From Mesorhizobium sp. CU3 (GTDB lineage Bacteria > Pseudomonadota > Alphaproteobacteria > Rhizobiales > Rhizobiaceae), in the NCBI RefSeq assembly GCF_006442965.1, contig NZ_VFWX01000018.1, positions 62,001 through 126,000 of the forward strand: DNA of 64,000 nucleotides, given 5' to 3'. Position numbers and translations under genes: made by a program. Shown piece after piece: positions 35,755 to 43,753 of this stretch. Under the pieces are notes generated by a model that was not told where the DNA came from, searched no databases, and worked only from the letters and a program-made list of their open reading frames with translations. Numbering within the stretch: position 1 is the first letter of the stretch; every line of letters begins with the position of its first letter.

Positions 35755-35780
35755 CGGCGAAGTCGGCTGTGACTTCGCCG
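35755..35780 (-). terminator. Hairpin after tkt, without T tract
   Basis: CGGCGAAGTC (35755-35764), GGCTGT, GACTTCGCCG (35771-35780): a perfect 10-bp stem 14 bases beyond the tkt stop. No T run follows, so it may be a processing or partial-termination signal between tkt and gap. Confidence 0.5.
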
Positions 35781-35794
35781 GATGAAGGCCAGTC

Positions 35795-37786
35795 TCACTT
35801 GGCGTGCAGGCGGGCTTCCACCGCCTTGGCGGCGGCGTCGGCGGTGATGCCGAAATGCGGATAGAGCTGCTCGATGGTGCCGGACGCGCCGAAACCGTGC
35901 ATGCCGATGAAGATGCCGTCGCTGCCGATCAGATGATCCCAGCCCTGGCGAATGCCGGCCTCGATGGCGACCTTGATCTTGGCCTTGCCGATGGTCTTGG
36001 CGCGATAATCCTCGCTCTGCTGGTCGAACAGCTCGAAGCAGGGCACCGAGACGACGCGGGTCGGATGTCCATGCTTTTCAAGCAGGTCGCGGGCGCCGAG
36101 AGCGATCTCGACCTCGGAGCCGGTGGCGAAGATCGTCACCGCCGCCTCGCCGCTGGCCGCGGCCAGCTCATAAGCGCCCAGGCTCGAGAGGTTCTTGGCC
36201 GAATGCTCGGTGCGCACGGTCGGCAGGTTCTGGCGGGTCAGCGCCAGCGTCGACGGCGTCTTTTCGGATTCGAGCGCGATCTGCCAGCATTCCGCGGTCT
36301 CCACCGCATCGGCCGGACGGAAGACGTTGTGGTTCGGGATGGCGCGCAGCGCCGCCATATGCTCGACCGGCTGGTGGGTCGGGCCGTCTTCGCCGAGGCC
36401 GATCGAGTCATGCGTCATGACGAAGATCGAGCGGATGCCCATCAGCGAGGCGAGGCGCATCGAGGGGCGGGCGTAATCCGAGAAGCACAGGAAGGTGCCG
36501 CCATAGGCGATCAGGCCGCCATGCAGCGTCAAGCCGTTGATCGCCGCCGCCATGCCGTGCTCGCGGATGCCGTAGTGGACGTAGCGCTGGCCGTAATCGT
36601 CGGGGGTGATGTTCTTGGTCTGGCTGGTCTTGGTGTTGTTGGAGCCGGTCAGGTCGGCGGAGCCGCCAATGGTTTCCGGCACCGCGCCATTGATGACTTC
36701 CAGCGCCATTTCCGACGACTTGCGGGTGGCGACCTTCGGCTTGTCGGCCGAGAGCTTCTTCTTGTAGTCGGCGATGACGGCGTCGAAGTTGGACGGCAGC
36801 TTGCCGGCGAGGCGGCGCTCGAACTCGGCCTTCAGCTTCGGCTCGGCCTTGGCCAGGCGGCCTTCCCAGTCGGTGCGGGCCTTGACGCCGCCCTTGCCGA
36901 CGGCGCGCCAGGCGTCGAGGATATCAGCCGGAATCTCGAAGGGCGGCGAGTCCCAGTTGAAGAACTTTCGCGCGCCGGCGATTTCCTCGGCGCCGAGCGG
37001 CGAGCCATGCGCCTTGTTGGTGCCGGCCTTGGTCGGGGCGCCGAAGCCGATGGTGGTCTTGCAGGCGATCATGCTCGGCTTGTCGGAATGGCGCGCGGCC
37101 TCGATGGCGTAGGCGATTGCCTCCGGGTCGGTGCCGTCGATATGGGTGGCGTTCCAGCCGGAAGCCTGGAAGCGAGCGACCTGATCGGTATTGTCGGCCA
37201 GCGAAACCGGACCGTCGATCGAGATGTTGTTGTTGTCCCAGAAGACGATCAGCTTGTTGAGCTTCAGATGCCCGGCCAGCGCGATGGCTTCCTGGGAAAC
37301 GCCTTCCATCAGGCAGCCGTCGCCGGCCAGCACATAGGTGTAGTGGTTGACGAGGTCGTTGCCGAAGGCGGCGTTCATGATGCGCTCGCCGAGCGCGAAG
37401 CCGACCGAGTTGGCAAGGCCCTGGCCAAGCGGGCCGGTGGTGGTCTCGATGCCGGCGGCATGGCCGTATTCGGGATGGCCGGCTGTCTTGGAACCGAGCT
37501 GGCGGAAATTCTTGATCTGGTCGATCGTCATGTCCTCATAGCCGGTCAGATAGAGGAGCGAGTAGAGCAGCATCGAGCCGTGGCCGGCCGACAGGATGAA
37601 ACGGTCGCGATCGGCCCAGTGCGGCGCCTTGGCATCGAATTTCAGGAAGCGGCTGAACAGCACGGTAGCGATGTCGGCGCAGCCCATCGGCAGGCCGGGG
37701 TGGCCGGAATTCGCCTTCTCGACGGCGTCCATGGAAAGGAACCGGATCGCATTGGCCATCCGATCGTGTTGTTCGCGCGAGCTCAT
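35795..37786 (-). CDS. tkt: Transketolase
   Basis: A 663-residue TPP enzyme of the pentose phosphate pathway. SGHPGLPMGCADIATVLF, the TPP motif LAGDGCLMEGVSQEA...DNNN, and the second-domain YVHYGIREHGMAAAINGL and THDSIGLGEDGPTHQPVEH are all present. ATG 37786 has GGAGG in front; an upstream frame to 37849 is rejected. First gene of the glycolytic/pentose cluster and the one behind the promoter at 37847-37874. Confidence 0.97.
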   Translation of the reverse strand: MSSREQHDRMANAIRFLSMDAVEKANSGHPGLPMGCADIATVLFSRFLKFDAKAPHWADRDRFILSAGHGSMLLYSLLYLTGYEDMTIDQIKNFRQLGSKTAGHPEYGHAAGIETTTGPLGQGLANSVGFALGERIMNAAFGNDLVNHYTYVLAGDGCLMEGVSQEAIALAGHLKLNKLIVFWDNNNISIDGPVSLADNTDQVARFQASGWNATHIDGTDPEAIAYAIEAARHSDKPSMIACKTTIGFGAPTKAGTNKAHGSPLGAEEIAGARKFFNWDSPPFEIPADILDAWRAVGKGGVKARTDWEGRLAKAEPKLKAEFERRLAGKLPSNFDAVIADYKKKLSADKPKVATRKSSEMALEVINGAVPETIGGSADLTGSNNTKTSQTKNITPDDYGQRYVHYGIREHGMAAAINGLTLHGGLIAYGGTFLCFSDYARPSMRLASLMGIRSIFVMTHDSIGLGEDGPTHQPVEHMAALRAIPNHNVFRPADAVETAECWQIALESEKTPSTLALTRQNLPTVRTEHSAKNLSSLGAYELAAASGEAAVTIFATGSEVEIALGARDLLEKHGHPTRVVSVPCFELFDQQSEDYRAKTIGKAKIKVAIEAGIRQGWDHLIGSDGIFIGMHGFGASGTIEQLYPHFGITADAAAKAVEARLHAK

Positions 37787-37846
37787 GCTGCCTCCGGGGA
37801 AATAAGTTGAGGGCCTTGGGGAAACCCTAGGGAAAGGGCTGGGCGA

Positions 37847-37874
37847 CACATAGCAGGCACTGCCTTTTAGTCAA
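37847..37874 (-). promoter_or_regulatory. Sigma70-like promoter of tkt
   Basis: On the minus strand: TTGACT (37874-37869), 16 bases, TATGTG (37852-37847). The leader to the ATG would be about 55 bases. Confidence 0.55.
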
Positions 37875-37970
37875 CAAATCGAGGCGGTTTTTGCCTGGCT
37901 TGTGATGCGGTCTTTTTATCTGTCGGGCGCCTTACATTAGCGATAGCGGGGGACAGTCGCGAGAGCTTTG

Positions 37971-37999
37971 TTGACGCGCCCTTCACCCGGTGCCTAATC
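37971..37999 (+). promoter_or_regulatory. Sigma70-like promoter of DUF4164-zapA
   Basis: TTGACG (37971-37976), 17 bases, CTAATC (37994-37999). It lies about 65 bases before the ATG at 38064. Confidence 0.5.
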
Positions 38000-38063
38000 T
38001 TTCGCAGGTAACGCGTTCTGAACGCGAGCGATTCGGTGATGGGCAGGGCATAGGACAAAGGCC

Positions 38064-38336
38064 ATGACCGGGGAAACGACCCTCAAGGAAGTCATCGCAA
38101 GGCTGGGCAAGGCCATGGAAGGCCTGGAGAACGCTGTGGCGGCGAAGCTCGAGCACGAGCGCGACTATTCGGAAGCCGAAGCGGAAGTGCAGCGCATGAA
38201 CGCCGACCGCTCGCGGCTGGCGCAGGAGCTCGACAATTCCGAAGCGCGCGCCGAGCGGCTGGAGGACGCCAACAAGGAAGTCTCGCGCCGGCTGGTGACC
38301 GCCATGGAAACCATCCGAGCCGTGTTGGACAGGTAG
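38064..38336 (+). CDS. DUF4164 coiled-coil protein
   Basis: A 90-residue, almost wholly helical protein with heptads: LKEVIARLGKAMEGLENAVA, then a long run of E, R, L and A ending MNADRSRLAQELDNSEARAE and RLVTAMETIRAVLDR. DUF4164 genes sit next to zapA in Hyphomicrobiales, as here (19 bases apart). A role with the divisome is suggested only by that linkage. Confidence 0.82.
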   Translation: MTGETTLKEVIARLGKAMEGLENAVAAKLEHERDYSEAEAEVQRMNADRSRLAQELDNSEARAERLEDANKEVSRRLVTAMETIRAVLDR

Positions 38337-38355
38337 GGGTTGGACAGGCAGGCCA

Positions 38356-38721
38356 ATGGCACAGGTCACGGTTTCGATCGACGGCAAGCAGTACCGGATG
38401 GCCTGCGACGAAGGCCAGGAAGAGCATCTGATCGACCTTGCCGAGCGTTTCGACCGCTATGTCGCGCATCTGAAGGATTCCTTCGGCGAGATCGGCGACC
38501 AGCGGCTGACCGTGATGGCCGGCATCATGGTGATGGACGAGCTTTCCGAGCTCGGCAAGCGGGTCAAGGGCATGGAGAGCGAGGTACTGACCTTGCGCAA
38601 GACGCGCGACGAAGCGCTGACCAAGGCCGACAAGAGCGACAGCGTGCTCACCACCGCGCTCGACGCGCTGGCGCAGCGCATGGAAGACCTCACCGCGACG
38701 CTGGCGATCAAGAAGGCCTGA
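38356..38721 (+). CDS. zapA: Cell-division protein ZapA
   Basis: A 121-residue FtsZ-associated protein. VTVSIDGKQYRMACDEGQEE and HLIDLAERFDRYVAHLKDSF form the globular head; the middle and C-terminal parts are a coiled coil (LGKRVKGMESEVLTLRKTRD). ZapA crosslinks FtsZ filaments at midcell. Co-transcribed with the DUF4164 gene. Confidence 0.93.
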   Translation: MAQVTVSIDGKQYRMACDEGQEEHLIDLAERFDRYVAHLKDSFGEIGDQRLTVMAGIMVMDELSELGKRVKGMESEVLTLRKTRDEALTKADKSDSVLTTALDALAQRMEDLTATLAIKKA

Positions 38722-38916
38722 CCGGCTTACGTTTCCGCCAGAAGCCGGAAAATCACGTTCCGAACTGACTTGCGATCGCGCAAAAATTTCGTCCGGCGCC
38801 CGCTATGGCCGCCATTGCGAGCGTTTTATCGATGCCGTGATGGTGCTAGGCTGCCGGGTCGGCGTCGGCCAGCCGCTTGCCGGCTACAATTTTCAAAAAG
38901 GGTAGAGGGATAGGTC
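38722..38916. other. Intergenic region between zapA and peroxiredoxin
   Basis: A 195-base gap. A hairpin GGCTTACGTTTCCGCCAGAAGCC begins right after zapA. The 6S RNA gene often lies downstream of zapA in bacteria, but I cannot recognise its conserved bulge here. The ribosome site AGAGGGA precedes the peroxiredoxin. Confidence 0.35.
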
Positions 38917-39576
38917 ATGAGTCTTCGTATCAACGACATCGCGCCGGATTTCACGGCCGAGACCACGCAAGGCACGATCAACTTCCATCAATGGATCGGC
39001 GACGGCTGGGCTGTGCTGTTCAGCCACCCGAAGAATTTCACGCCGGTCTGCACGACCGAGCTCGGCACCATGGCCGGGCTGGAGGGCGACTTCAAAAAGC
39101 GCAACGTCAAGATCATCGGTATTTCGGTCGATCCGGTGTCGAGCCACGACAAGTGGCAGGCCGACATCAAGACCGCCACCGGCCAGACGGTGAACTATCC
39201 GTTGATCGGCGACCGGGACCTTGCGGTCGCCAAGCTCTACGAGATGCTGCCGGCGGGCGCCGGCGAGAGCTCGGAAGGCCGCACGCCGGCCGACAACGCC
39301 ACTGTGCGTTCGGTCTATGTCATCGGCCCGGACAAGAAGATCAAGCTCTCGCTGACCTACCCGATGACGACGGGCCGCAACTTCGACGAGATACTGCGCG
39401 TCATCGATTCCATCCAGCTGACGGCCAAGCACCAGGTGGCGACGCCGGCCAACTGGAAGCAAGGCGATGACGTCATCATCACGGCGGCCGTCTCCAACGA
39501 GGACGCGATCAAGCGTTTCGGGGCTTATGAGACGGTGCTGCCTTACCTCAGGAAGACCAAGCAGCCGACGGCATGA
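38917..39576 (+). CDS. 1-Cys peroxiredoxin (Prx6 type)
   Basis: A 219-residue peroxidase. The peroxidatic Cys is in HPKNFTPVCTTELGTMAGLE, and VSSHDKWQADI and the long C-terminal arm (DSIQLTAKHQVATPANWKQG) are typical of the Prx6 subfamily, which uses one Cys and an external thiol. It detoxifies peroxides in the cytosol. Confidence 0.95.
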   Translation: MSLRINDIAPDFTAETTQGTINFHQWIGDGWAVLFSHPKNFTPVCTTELGTMAGLEGDFKKRNVKIIGISVDPVSSHDKWQADIKTATGQTVNYPLIGDRDLAVAKLYEMLPAGAGESSEGRTPADNATVRSVYVIGPDKKIKLSLTYPMTTGRNFDEILRVIDSIQLTAKHQVATPANWKQGDDVIITAAVSNEDAIKRFGAYETVLPYLRKTKQPTA

Positions 39577-39581
39577 CTTTT

Positions 39582-39754
39582 CCTTCTCCCCGTTCACGGG
39601 GAGAGGCGGATGAGGGGCGGCTTGGCGGTCGAAGTAGGGCGCCTCGATCCTCTCGGGTTAGGTTGTTTGCCCTGAACGATAATCTCGCAGACACGGCGCT
39701 GCCCCTCATTGCCCTGCCGGGCATTTCTCCCCGTATAGTGACGGGGAGAAAGGG
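39582..39754. repeat. CTTCTCCCCG palindromic repeat
   Basis: CCTTCTCCCCGTTCACGGGG with GCGGATGAGGGGC at the left is mirrored by GCCCCTCATTGCCCTGCCGG and CCCCGTATAGTGACGGGGAG at the right. Same class as 26175-26318 but less symmetric in the centre. Between convergent peroxiredoxin and rpoH. Confidence 0.7.
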
Positions 39755-39773
39755 CTGGTTCGCTGTTTTCGCC

Positions 39774-39817
39774 AAAACAAAAACGGCGGCGCCAGATGTT
39801 GGCGCCGCCGTTTTGTT
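39774..39817 (-). terminator. Terminator of rpoH
   Basis: On the minus strand: AAAACGGCGGCGCC, AACATCT, GGCGCCGCCGTTTTTGTTTT. Perfect 10-bp GC stem with T tract, about 20 bases beyond the rpoH stop. Confidence 0.9.
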
Positions 39818-39837
39818 GTCGCTTGATGCCCGTGGCT

Positions 39838-40749
39838 TTACGCCGCCGGCTGCGCCTCGATGGTGCGCAGGGCCTGCATCTGGCGCTTGGCGGCGGCCTT
39901 GACCGCATCCTGCACCTTCTCGAAGGCGCGCACCTCGATCTGGCGCACGCGCTCGCGGCTGATGTCGAACTCGGCCGACAGCTCTTCCAGCGTCAGCGGC
40001 TCTTCGGCGAGGCGACGCGCCTCGAAGATGCGCCGCTCGCGCTCGTTGAGAACCGAGAGAGCGCCCGACAGCATGGAGCGCCGGTTTTCCAGCTCGTCCT
40101 GCTCGATCAGCATCTCTTCCTGGCTCTCATGGTCGTCGACCAGCCAATCCTGCCACTCGCCCGATTCGCCCTCGCTCGCCCGGATCGGGGCGTTGAGCGA
40201 AGCGTCGCCCGACAGGCGGCGGTTCATCGACACCACTTCGGCCTCGGAAACATTGAGGCGGGTGGCAATCTCGGCGATCTGGTCGGGCTTCAAGTCGCCG
40301 TCGTCTAGCGCCTGGATCTTGCCCTTCACCTTACGCAGGTTGAAGAACAGGCGCTTCTGGTTGGCGGTGGTGCCCATCTTGACCAGGCTCCACGAGCGCA
40401 GGATGTATTCCTGGATGGAGGCCTTGATCCACCACATGGCATAGGTGGCGAGCCGGAAACCGCGCTCCGGTTCGAATTTCTTGACGGCCTGCATGAGGCC
40501 GACATTGCCTTCCGAGATCACCTCGCCGATCGGCAGGCCGTAGCCGCGATAGCCCATGGCGATCTTGGCGACGAGCCGCAAATGGCTGGTGACGAGCTTG
40601 TGCGCGGCGGTCGTGTCCTGATGCTCGGCGTAACGTTTCGCGAGCATGTACTCTTCCTGCGGCTGAAGCATCGGAAAGCGGCGGATTTCTTCCAGGTAGC
40701 GGCTGAGACCGCCTTCACCGGAAACGATACTGGGTAATGACTGGGCCAT
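39838..40749 (-). CDS. rpoH: RNA polymerase heat-shock sigma factor RpoH
   Basis: A 303-residue sigma-32. Region 2 reads HLRLVAKIAMGYRGYGLPIG and FRLATYAMWWIKASIQEYIL, followed by the RpoH box QKRLFFNLRKVKGKI, which distinguishes heat-shock sigma factors. Region 4 is ERRIFEARRLAEEPLTLEEL ... SRERVRQIEVRAFEKV. Rhizobia usually carry two or three RpoH paralogues; which one this is cannot be told by eye. A TATATATA stretch (40839-40846) about 90 bases upstream may be its -10. Confidence 0.96.
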   Translation of the reverse strand: MAQSLPSIVSGEGGLSRYLEEIRRFPMLQPQEEYMLAKRYAEHQDTTAAHKLVTSHLRLVAKIAMGYRGYGLPIGEVISEGNVGLMQAVKKFEPERGFRLATYAMWWIKASIQEYILRSWSLVKMGTTANQKRLFFNLRKVKGKIQALDDGDLKPDQIAEIATRLNVSEAEVVSMNRRLSGDASLNAPIRASEGESGEWQDWLVDDHESQEEMLIEQDELENRRSMLSGALSVLNERERRIFEARRLAEEPLTLEELSAEFDISRERVRQIEVRAFEKVQDAVKAAAKRQMQALRTIEAQPAA

Positions 40750-40966
40750 GATAGCGCCCCCTCTCTCTTTGGAGTGGATGCCCCCGAAACGCGGCGGGCA
40801 TTCGTCACGGATGCCAAAGGCTCATCCGCGACAACCTGTATATATAGGAACAAAACCAGAAAAGACAGGCATTTGTTCAACGCTAAACAGTCTGTCACGC
40901 TGAAGTGAACAACGCCGGTCAGGTTTTTTGATGGCTGGTTTGCAGCTTGTCTGTGGCGGGTTGGGT

Positions 40967-42031
40967 TCAGAGCTTTCGGAAGCCGCCGACGAGTTCCTCC
41001 ATGTCTCCAGGCATCGGCGCTTCGAACCTCATCGTTAGATGGGTGGTCGGATGCTCGAATTCAAGGAGCCAGGCGTGCAAGGCTTGTCTGGAAAAGGCGC
41101 CGACCTTGCTTTTCAAGGGTTCCGGCAGCCGGTTAGCCTTGGTGCGGAAGGCCATGCCGTAATCCGGATCGCCGACCACCGGGTGACCGATATGGGCCAT
41201 GTGGACGCGGATCTGGTGGGTTCGGCCGGTCTCCAGCCGGCATTCGACCAGGCTTGCGGTGGCGAAGGTCTTCTGGTCCTCGCCAAAGCGTTCGACAACC
41301 GTGAAATGGGTGACGGCGTGGCGGGCGTCGTCGCGCCCCTCCGGCACCACGGCGCGGCGCACGCGGTCGGCGGCGCGGCCCAACGCTGCATCGATCGTAC
41401 CGGTCGGCCGCTGTGGAATGCCCCAGACCAGCGCTAGATAGGCGCGCTCGAGGTTGCCGGTACGGCCGTGGTCGGCGAAGGCCTCCGACAGGGCCTTGTG
41501 GGCGCGGTCGGTCTTGGCGACGACCATGACGCCGCTGGTCTCCTTGTCGAGGCGGTGGACGATGCCCGGACGTCTGACGCCGCCGATGCCCGACAGGCTC
41601 GCGCCGCAATGATGGATCAGCGCGTTGACCAGCGTGCCGGTCCAGTTGCCGGCGCCGGGATGCACGACCAGCCCGGCCGGCTTGTTTATGACGATCAGTT
41701 CGTCGTCCTCGTAGAGGATGTCGAGCCGTATATCCTCGCCCTGCGGCGCGGCCGGCTCGGGCTCGGGCATGACGACTTCGACGCGCTCGCCGGCCGCTAG
41801 CTTGCGCTTGGCCTCGACCACAGCCTTGCCGGCGATCGAGACCGCGCCCTGTTTGATCAGCGCCTGCACGCGGCTGCGCGAGAGTTCCGGACCAAGCCTG
41901 GCGGCCAGCCACTGGTCTAGGCGCAGGCCGGCGGCGTCGGTGCCGGCTTCCAGCACGACGGCTTCGCCGGAGTCCTCGTCCGCCAATTCGTCCTCTATCA
42001 ATATCGGGGTCTCTTCGTTATGAGCGCTCAT
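40967..42031 (-). CDS. rluD: RluD-type 23S rRNA pseudouridine synthase
   Basis: A 354-residue enzyme. S4 RNA-binding domain (about 30-95, LDQWLAARLGPELSRSRVQA), then the synthase domain with catalytic Asp in VHRLDKETSGVMVVAK and the closing RTHQIRVHMAHIGHPVVGD. The first 25 residues are acidic and poorly conserved. RluD modifies helix 69 of 23S rRNA. Divergent from the next gene with 26 bases between starts. Confidence 0.94.
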   Translation of the reverse strand: MSAHNEETPILIEDELADEDSGEAVVLEAGTDAAGLRLDQWLAARLGPELSRSRVQALIKQGAVSIAGKAVVEAKRKLAAGERVEVVMPEPEPAAPQGEDIRLDILYEDDELIVINKPAGLVVHPGAGNWTGTLVNALIHHCGASLSGIGGVRRPGIVHRLDKETSGVMVVAKTDRAHKALSEAFADHGRTGNLERAYLALVWGIPQRPTGTIDAALGRAADRVRRAVVPEGRDDARHAVTHFTVVERFGEDQKTFATASLVECRLETGRTHQIRVHMAHIGHPVVGDPDYGMAFRTKANRLPEPLKSKVGAFSRQALHAWLLEFEHPTTHLTMRFEAPMPGDMEELVGGFRKL

Positions 42032-42057
42032 CGAAACCCGTTGCGGATTGTTCAGCC

Positions 42058-42441
42058 ATGGCCCGGCCTGTCGCCGAAGACGAAGAGGAAAAGCCGCTCG
42101 ACCCGGCCGCGGAGAACGTGCGCCGCAAGCTCGTCCGCTTCATGATCGTCAATCTCAGCCTTCTGTTCCTCGCCCTTATGGTGGTGATCGGCGCGCTTGT
42201 CTACAAAGCCCGCAATGCACCAGTGGCCGGTGTGGCACCGGCTGGCGAGATCCAGGCGCCGGCCGGGGCGCTGCTCTCCGGCGACATCGTGCTGCCCGTC
42301 GGCGCCAAGGTGGTCAGCCAGTCGCTCTCGGGCAACCGCATCTCGATCGACGCCGAGCTGGCCGACGGCAGCCGCGCCATCTTCGTCTACGACATCGCCG
42401 AGCGACGGGTGGTCGGCCAGTTCGCGATCCGTACCAAATGA
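42058..42441 (+). CDS. Single-pass membrane protein (DUF6476-like)
   Basis: A 127-residue protein with an acidic cytoplasmic head, one TM (FMIVNLSLLFLALMVVIGAL) and a periplasmic beta-rich tail (VLPVGAKVVSQSLSGNRISI, FVYDIAERRVVGQFAI). I recall this as a conserved alphaproteobacterial family next to rluD; function unknown. Its stop overlaps the next start (ATGA). Confidence 0.8.
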   Translation: MARPVAEDEEEKPLDPAAENVRRKLVRFMIVNLSLLFLALMVVIGALVYKARNAPVAGVAPAGEIQAPAGALLSGDIVLPVGAKVVSQSLSGNRISIDAELADGSRAIFVYDIAERRVVGQFAIRTK

Positions 42442-42851
42442 GCGGCTTTGCCGGGCATCGCAGCGTTGCCACCGTGGCGCTCGTCGTCAGGAACTATGAC
42501 GAGGCGGTCGCCTGGTACGTGAAACGCCTCGGCTTCGCGCTGACCGACGACGTCGACCTCGGCGACGGCAAGCGCTGGGTCACCGTCACGCCGCAAAACG
42601 GAAATGGTGCGCGGCTGCTGCTGGCCGAAGCGTCGGATGCGGCGCAGGCAAGCCGCATCGGCAATCAGACCGGCGGCCGCGTCTTCTTGTTCCTCGAAAC
42701 CGACGATTTTGCCAGAGACCACCGGGCGATGTTGGCCAATGGCGTCGAGTTCCGCGAGGCGCCGCGTCACGAGGCCTACGGCACGGTGGCGGTGTTTTCC
42801 GATCTCTATGGCAATCTCTGGGACCTGATCGAGCCGAAACGGCTGGGTTGA
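42438..42851 (+). CDS. VOC-superfamily (glyoxalase-like) protein
   Basis: A 137-residue protein with two beta-alpha-beta-beta-beta modules: VALVVRNYDEAVAWYVKRLG and FRE...TVAVFSDLYGNLWDLIEP. The usual metal His/Glu positions are only partly filled (Glu in DLIEP), so activity is uncertain. Translationally coupled to the membrane protein before it. Confidence 0.88.
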   Translation: MSGFAGHRSVATVALVVRNYDEAVAWYVKRLGFALTDDVDLGDGKRWVTVTPQNGNGARLLLAEASDAAQASRIGNQTGGRVFLFLETDDFARDHRAMLANGVEFREAPRHEAYGTVAVFSDLYGNLWDLIEPKRLG

Positions 42852-42936
42852 CCAGGCCTTTCGGCAAAGTCCGCGGACAGTCCGAAACCCCAGTTGCTTT
42901 TTGCCGGCCGCCAGCCTATGTAGCCGGTTCTTGAGC

Positions 42937-43011
42937 GCGCCCATCGTCTAGCGGTCAGGACACCGCCCTCTCACGGCGGGAACAGGGGTTCGATTCCCCT
43001 TGGGCGTACCA
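42937..43011 (+). tRNA. tRNA-Glu (anticodon CTC)
   Basis: A 75-base cloverleaf including encoded CCA. Acceptor GCGCCCA/TGGGCGT, D arm GTCTAGCGGTCAGGAC, anticodon stem CCGCC/GGCGG around CTCTCAC (anticodon CTC), T arm with GTTCGATT, discriminator A. The first acceptor pair is G-T (wobble). It reads GAG codons. Confidence 0.95.
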
Positions 43012-43148
43012 AGCAATCCTTCTTGCACATTGATCAAAAATACTAGGGTTCGCTCCGGCGCCGCCAGCCAGGCACTTCTAGCGCGACGCATGCAGTTGGA
43101 TTAGCATCCCTGCCCAAGGCTGGCCGCAAGTGCCCCGGGAGGAAGCCA

Positions 43149-43730
43149 ATGCAGAAACTGCAGTCGCAGGGCGTCCATCACATTACGCTGGTCGGCGCCG
43201 GGCGCCAGACCTCGATCGATTTCTGGGAGGGCGTGCTCGGCATGCCTTTCATCTTCGAGCAGCCTAACCTCGACAAGGCGAGCGAGAGCCATCTCTATTT
43301 CGATCCGGGCGACGGGCGGCTGATCACCGTCTTTACCGATGAGAGCCGCGAAGCAGTCAAGCGGCGCACGCCGACCGACACTGGCTGCGTCCACCACATC
43401 GCGTTTTCTGTCTCGCGCGTGACCTTCCTGCAGGCGGTGGCGCGGCTCGACGAGCGCGGCATCAAGCATAGCGGCGTCAAGGATCGCGGCTTCATGGATT
43501 CGATCTATTTCGAGGATGCGCTCGGGTTGCTGATCGAGCTTGCCTCCTATCGTTTCGAGCCGCCGGCCGGCTTCAGCCATGCCGACGTGCTTATGGAGGC
43601 GCACAAGATACGCGTCGCGCGCAAGGACTATGCGATCGCGGAGATGCATCTGGCCGATGCGATCCAGGCGCTGGTCGAGCGCTCGCGCGCAACCTTGTCG
43701 TCGGACAGGGCGCCGAGAAATCCATACTGA
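43149..43730 (+). CDS. VOC-family glyoxalase/dioxygenase-like protein
   Basis: A 193-residue VOC protein. Metal-ligand candidates: the His pair in QGVHHITLVG, His in TGCVHHIAFSV, and Glu in GLLIELASYRFE. RQTSIDFWEGVLGMPFIFEQ is the first module, KHSGVKDRGFMDSIYFEDAL the second. It resembles ring-cleaving dioxygenase-like proteins of the VOC fold, substrate unknown. A helical tail of about 50 residues follows. Precedes the tailed GST by 23 bases. Confidence 0.88.
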   Translation: MQKLQSQGVHHITLVGAGRQTSIDFWEGVLGMPFIFEQPNLDKASESHLYFDPGDGRLITVFTDESREAVKRRTPTDTGCVHHIAFSVSRVTFLQAVARLDERGIKHSGVKDRGFMDSIYFEDALGLLIELASYRFEPPAGFSHADVLMEAHKIRVARKDYAIAEMHLADAIQALVERSRATLSSDRAPRNPY

Positions 43731-43753
43731 GCAAGCCATAGGGAGGGATAACA

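Noticed and set aside
35804..37810. 668-residue open frame opposite tkt
   Set aside because: Antisense of a conserved enzyme, composition typical of shadow frames, no ribosome site.
38722..38916. Possible 6S RNA gene after zapA
   Set aside because: Right neighbourhood, but I cannot see the conserved long stem with central bulge; a covariance search would decide.
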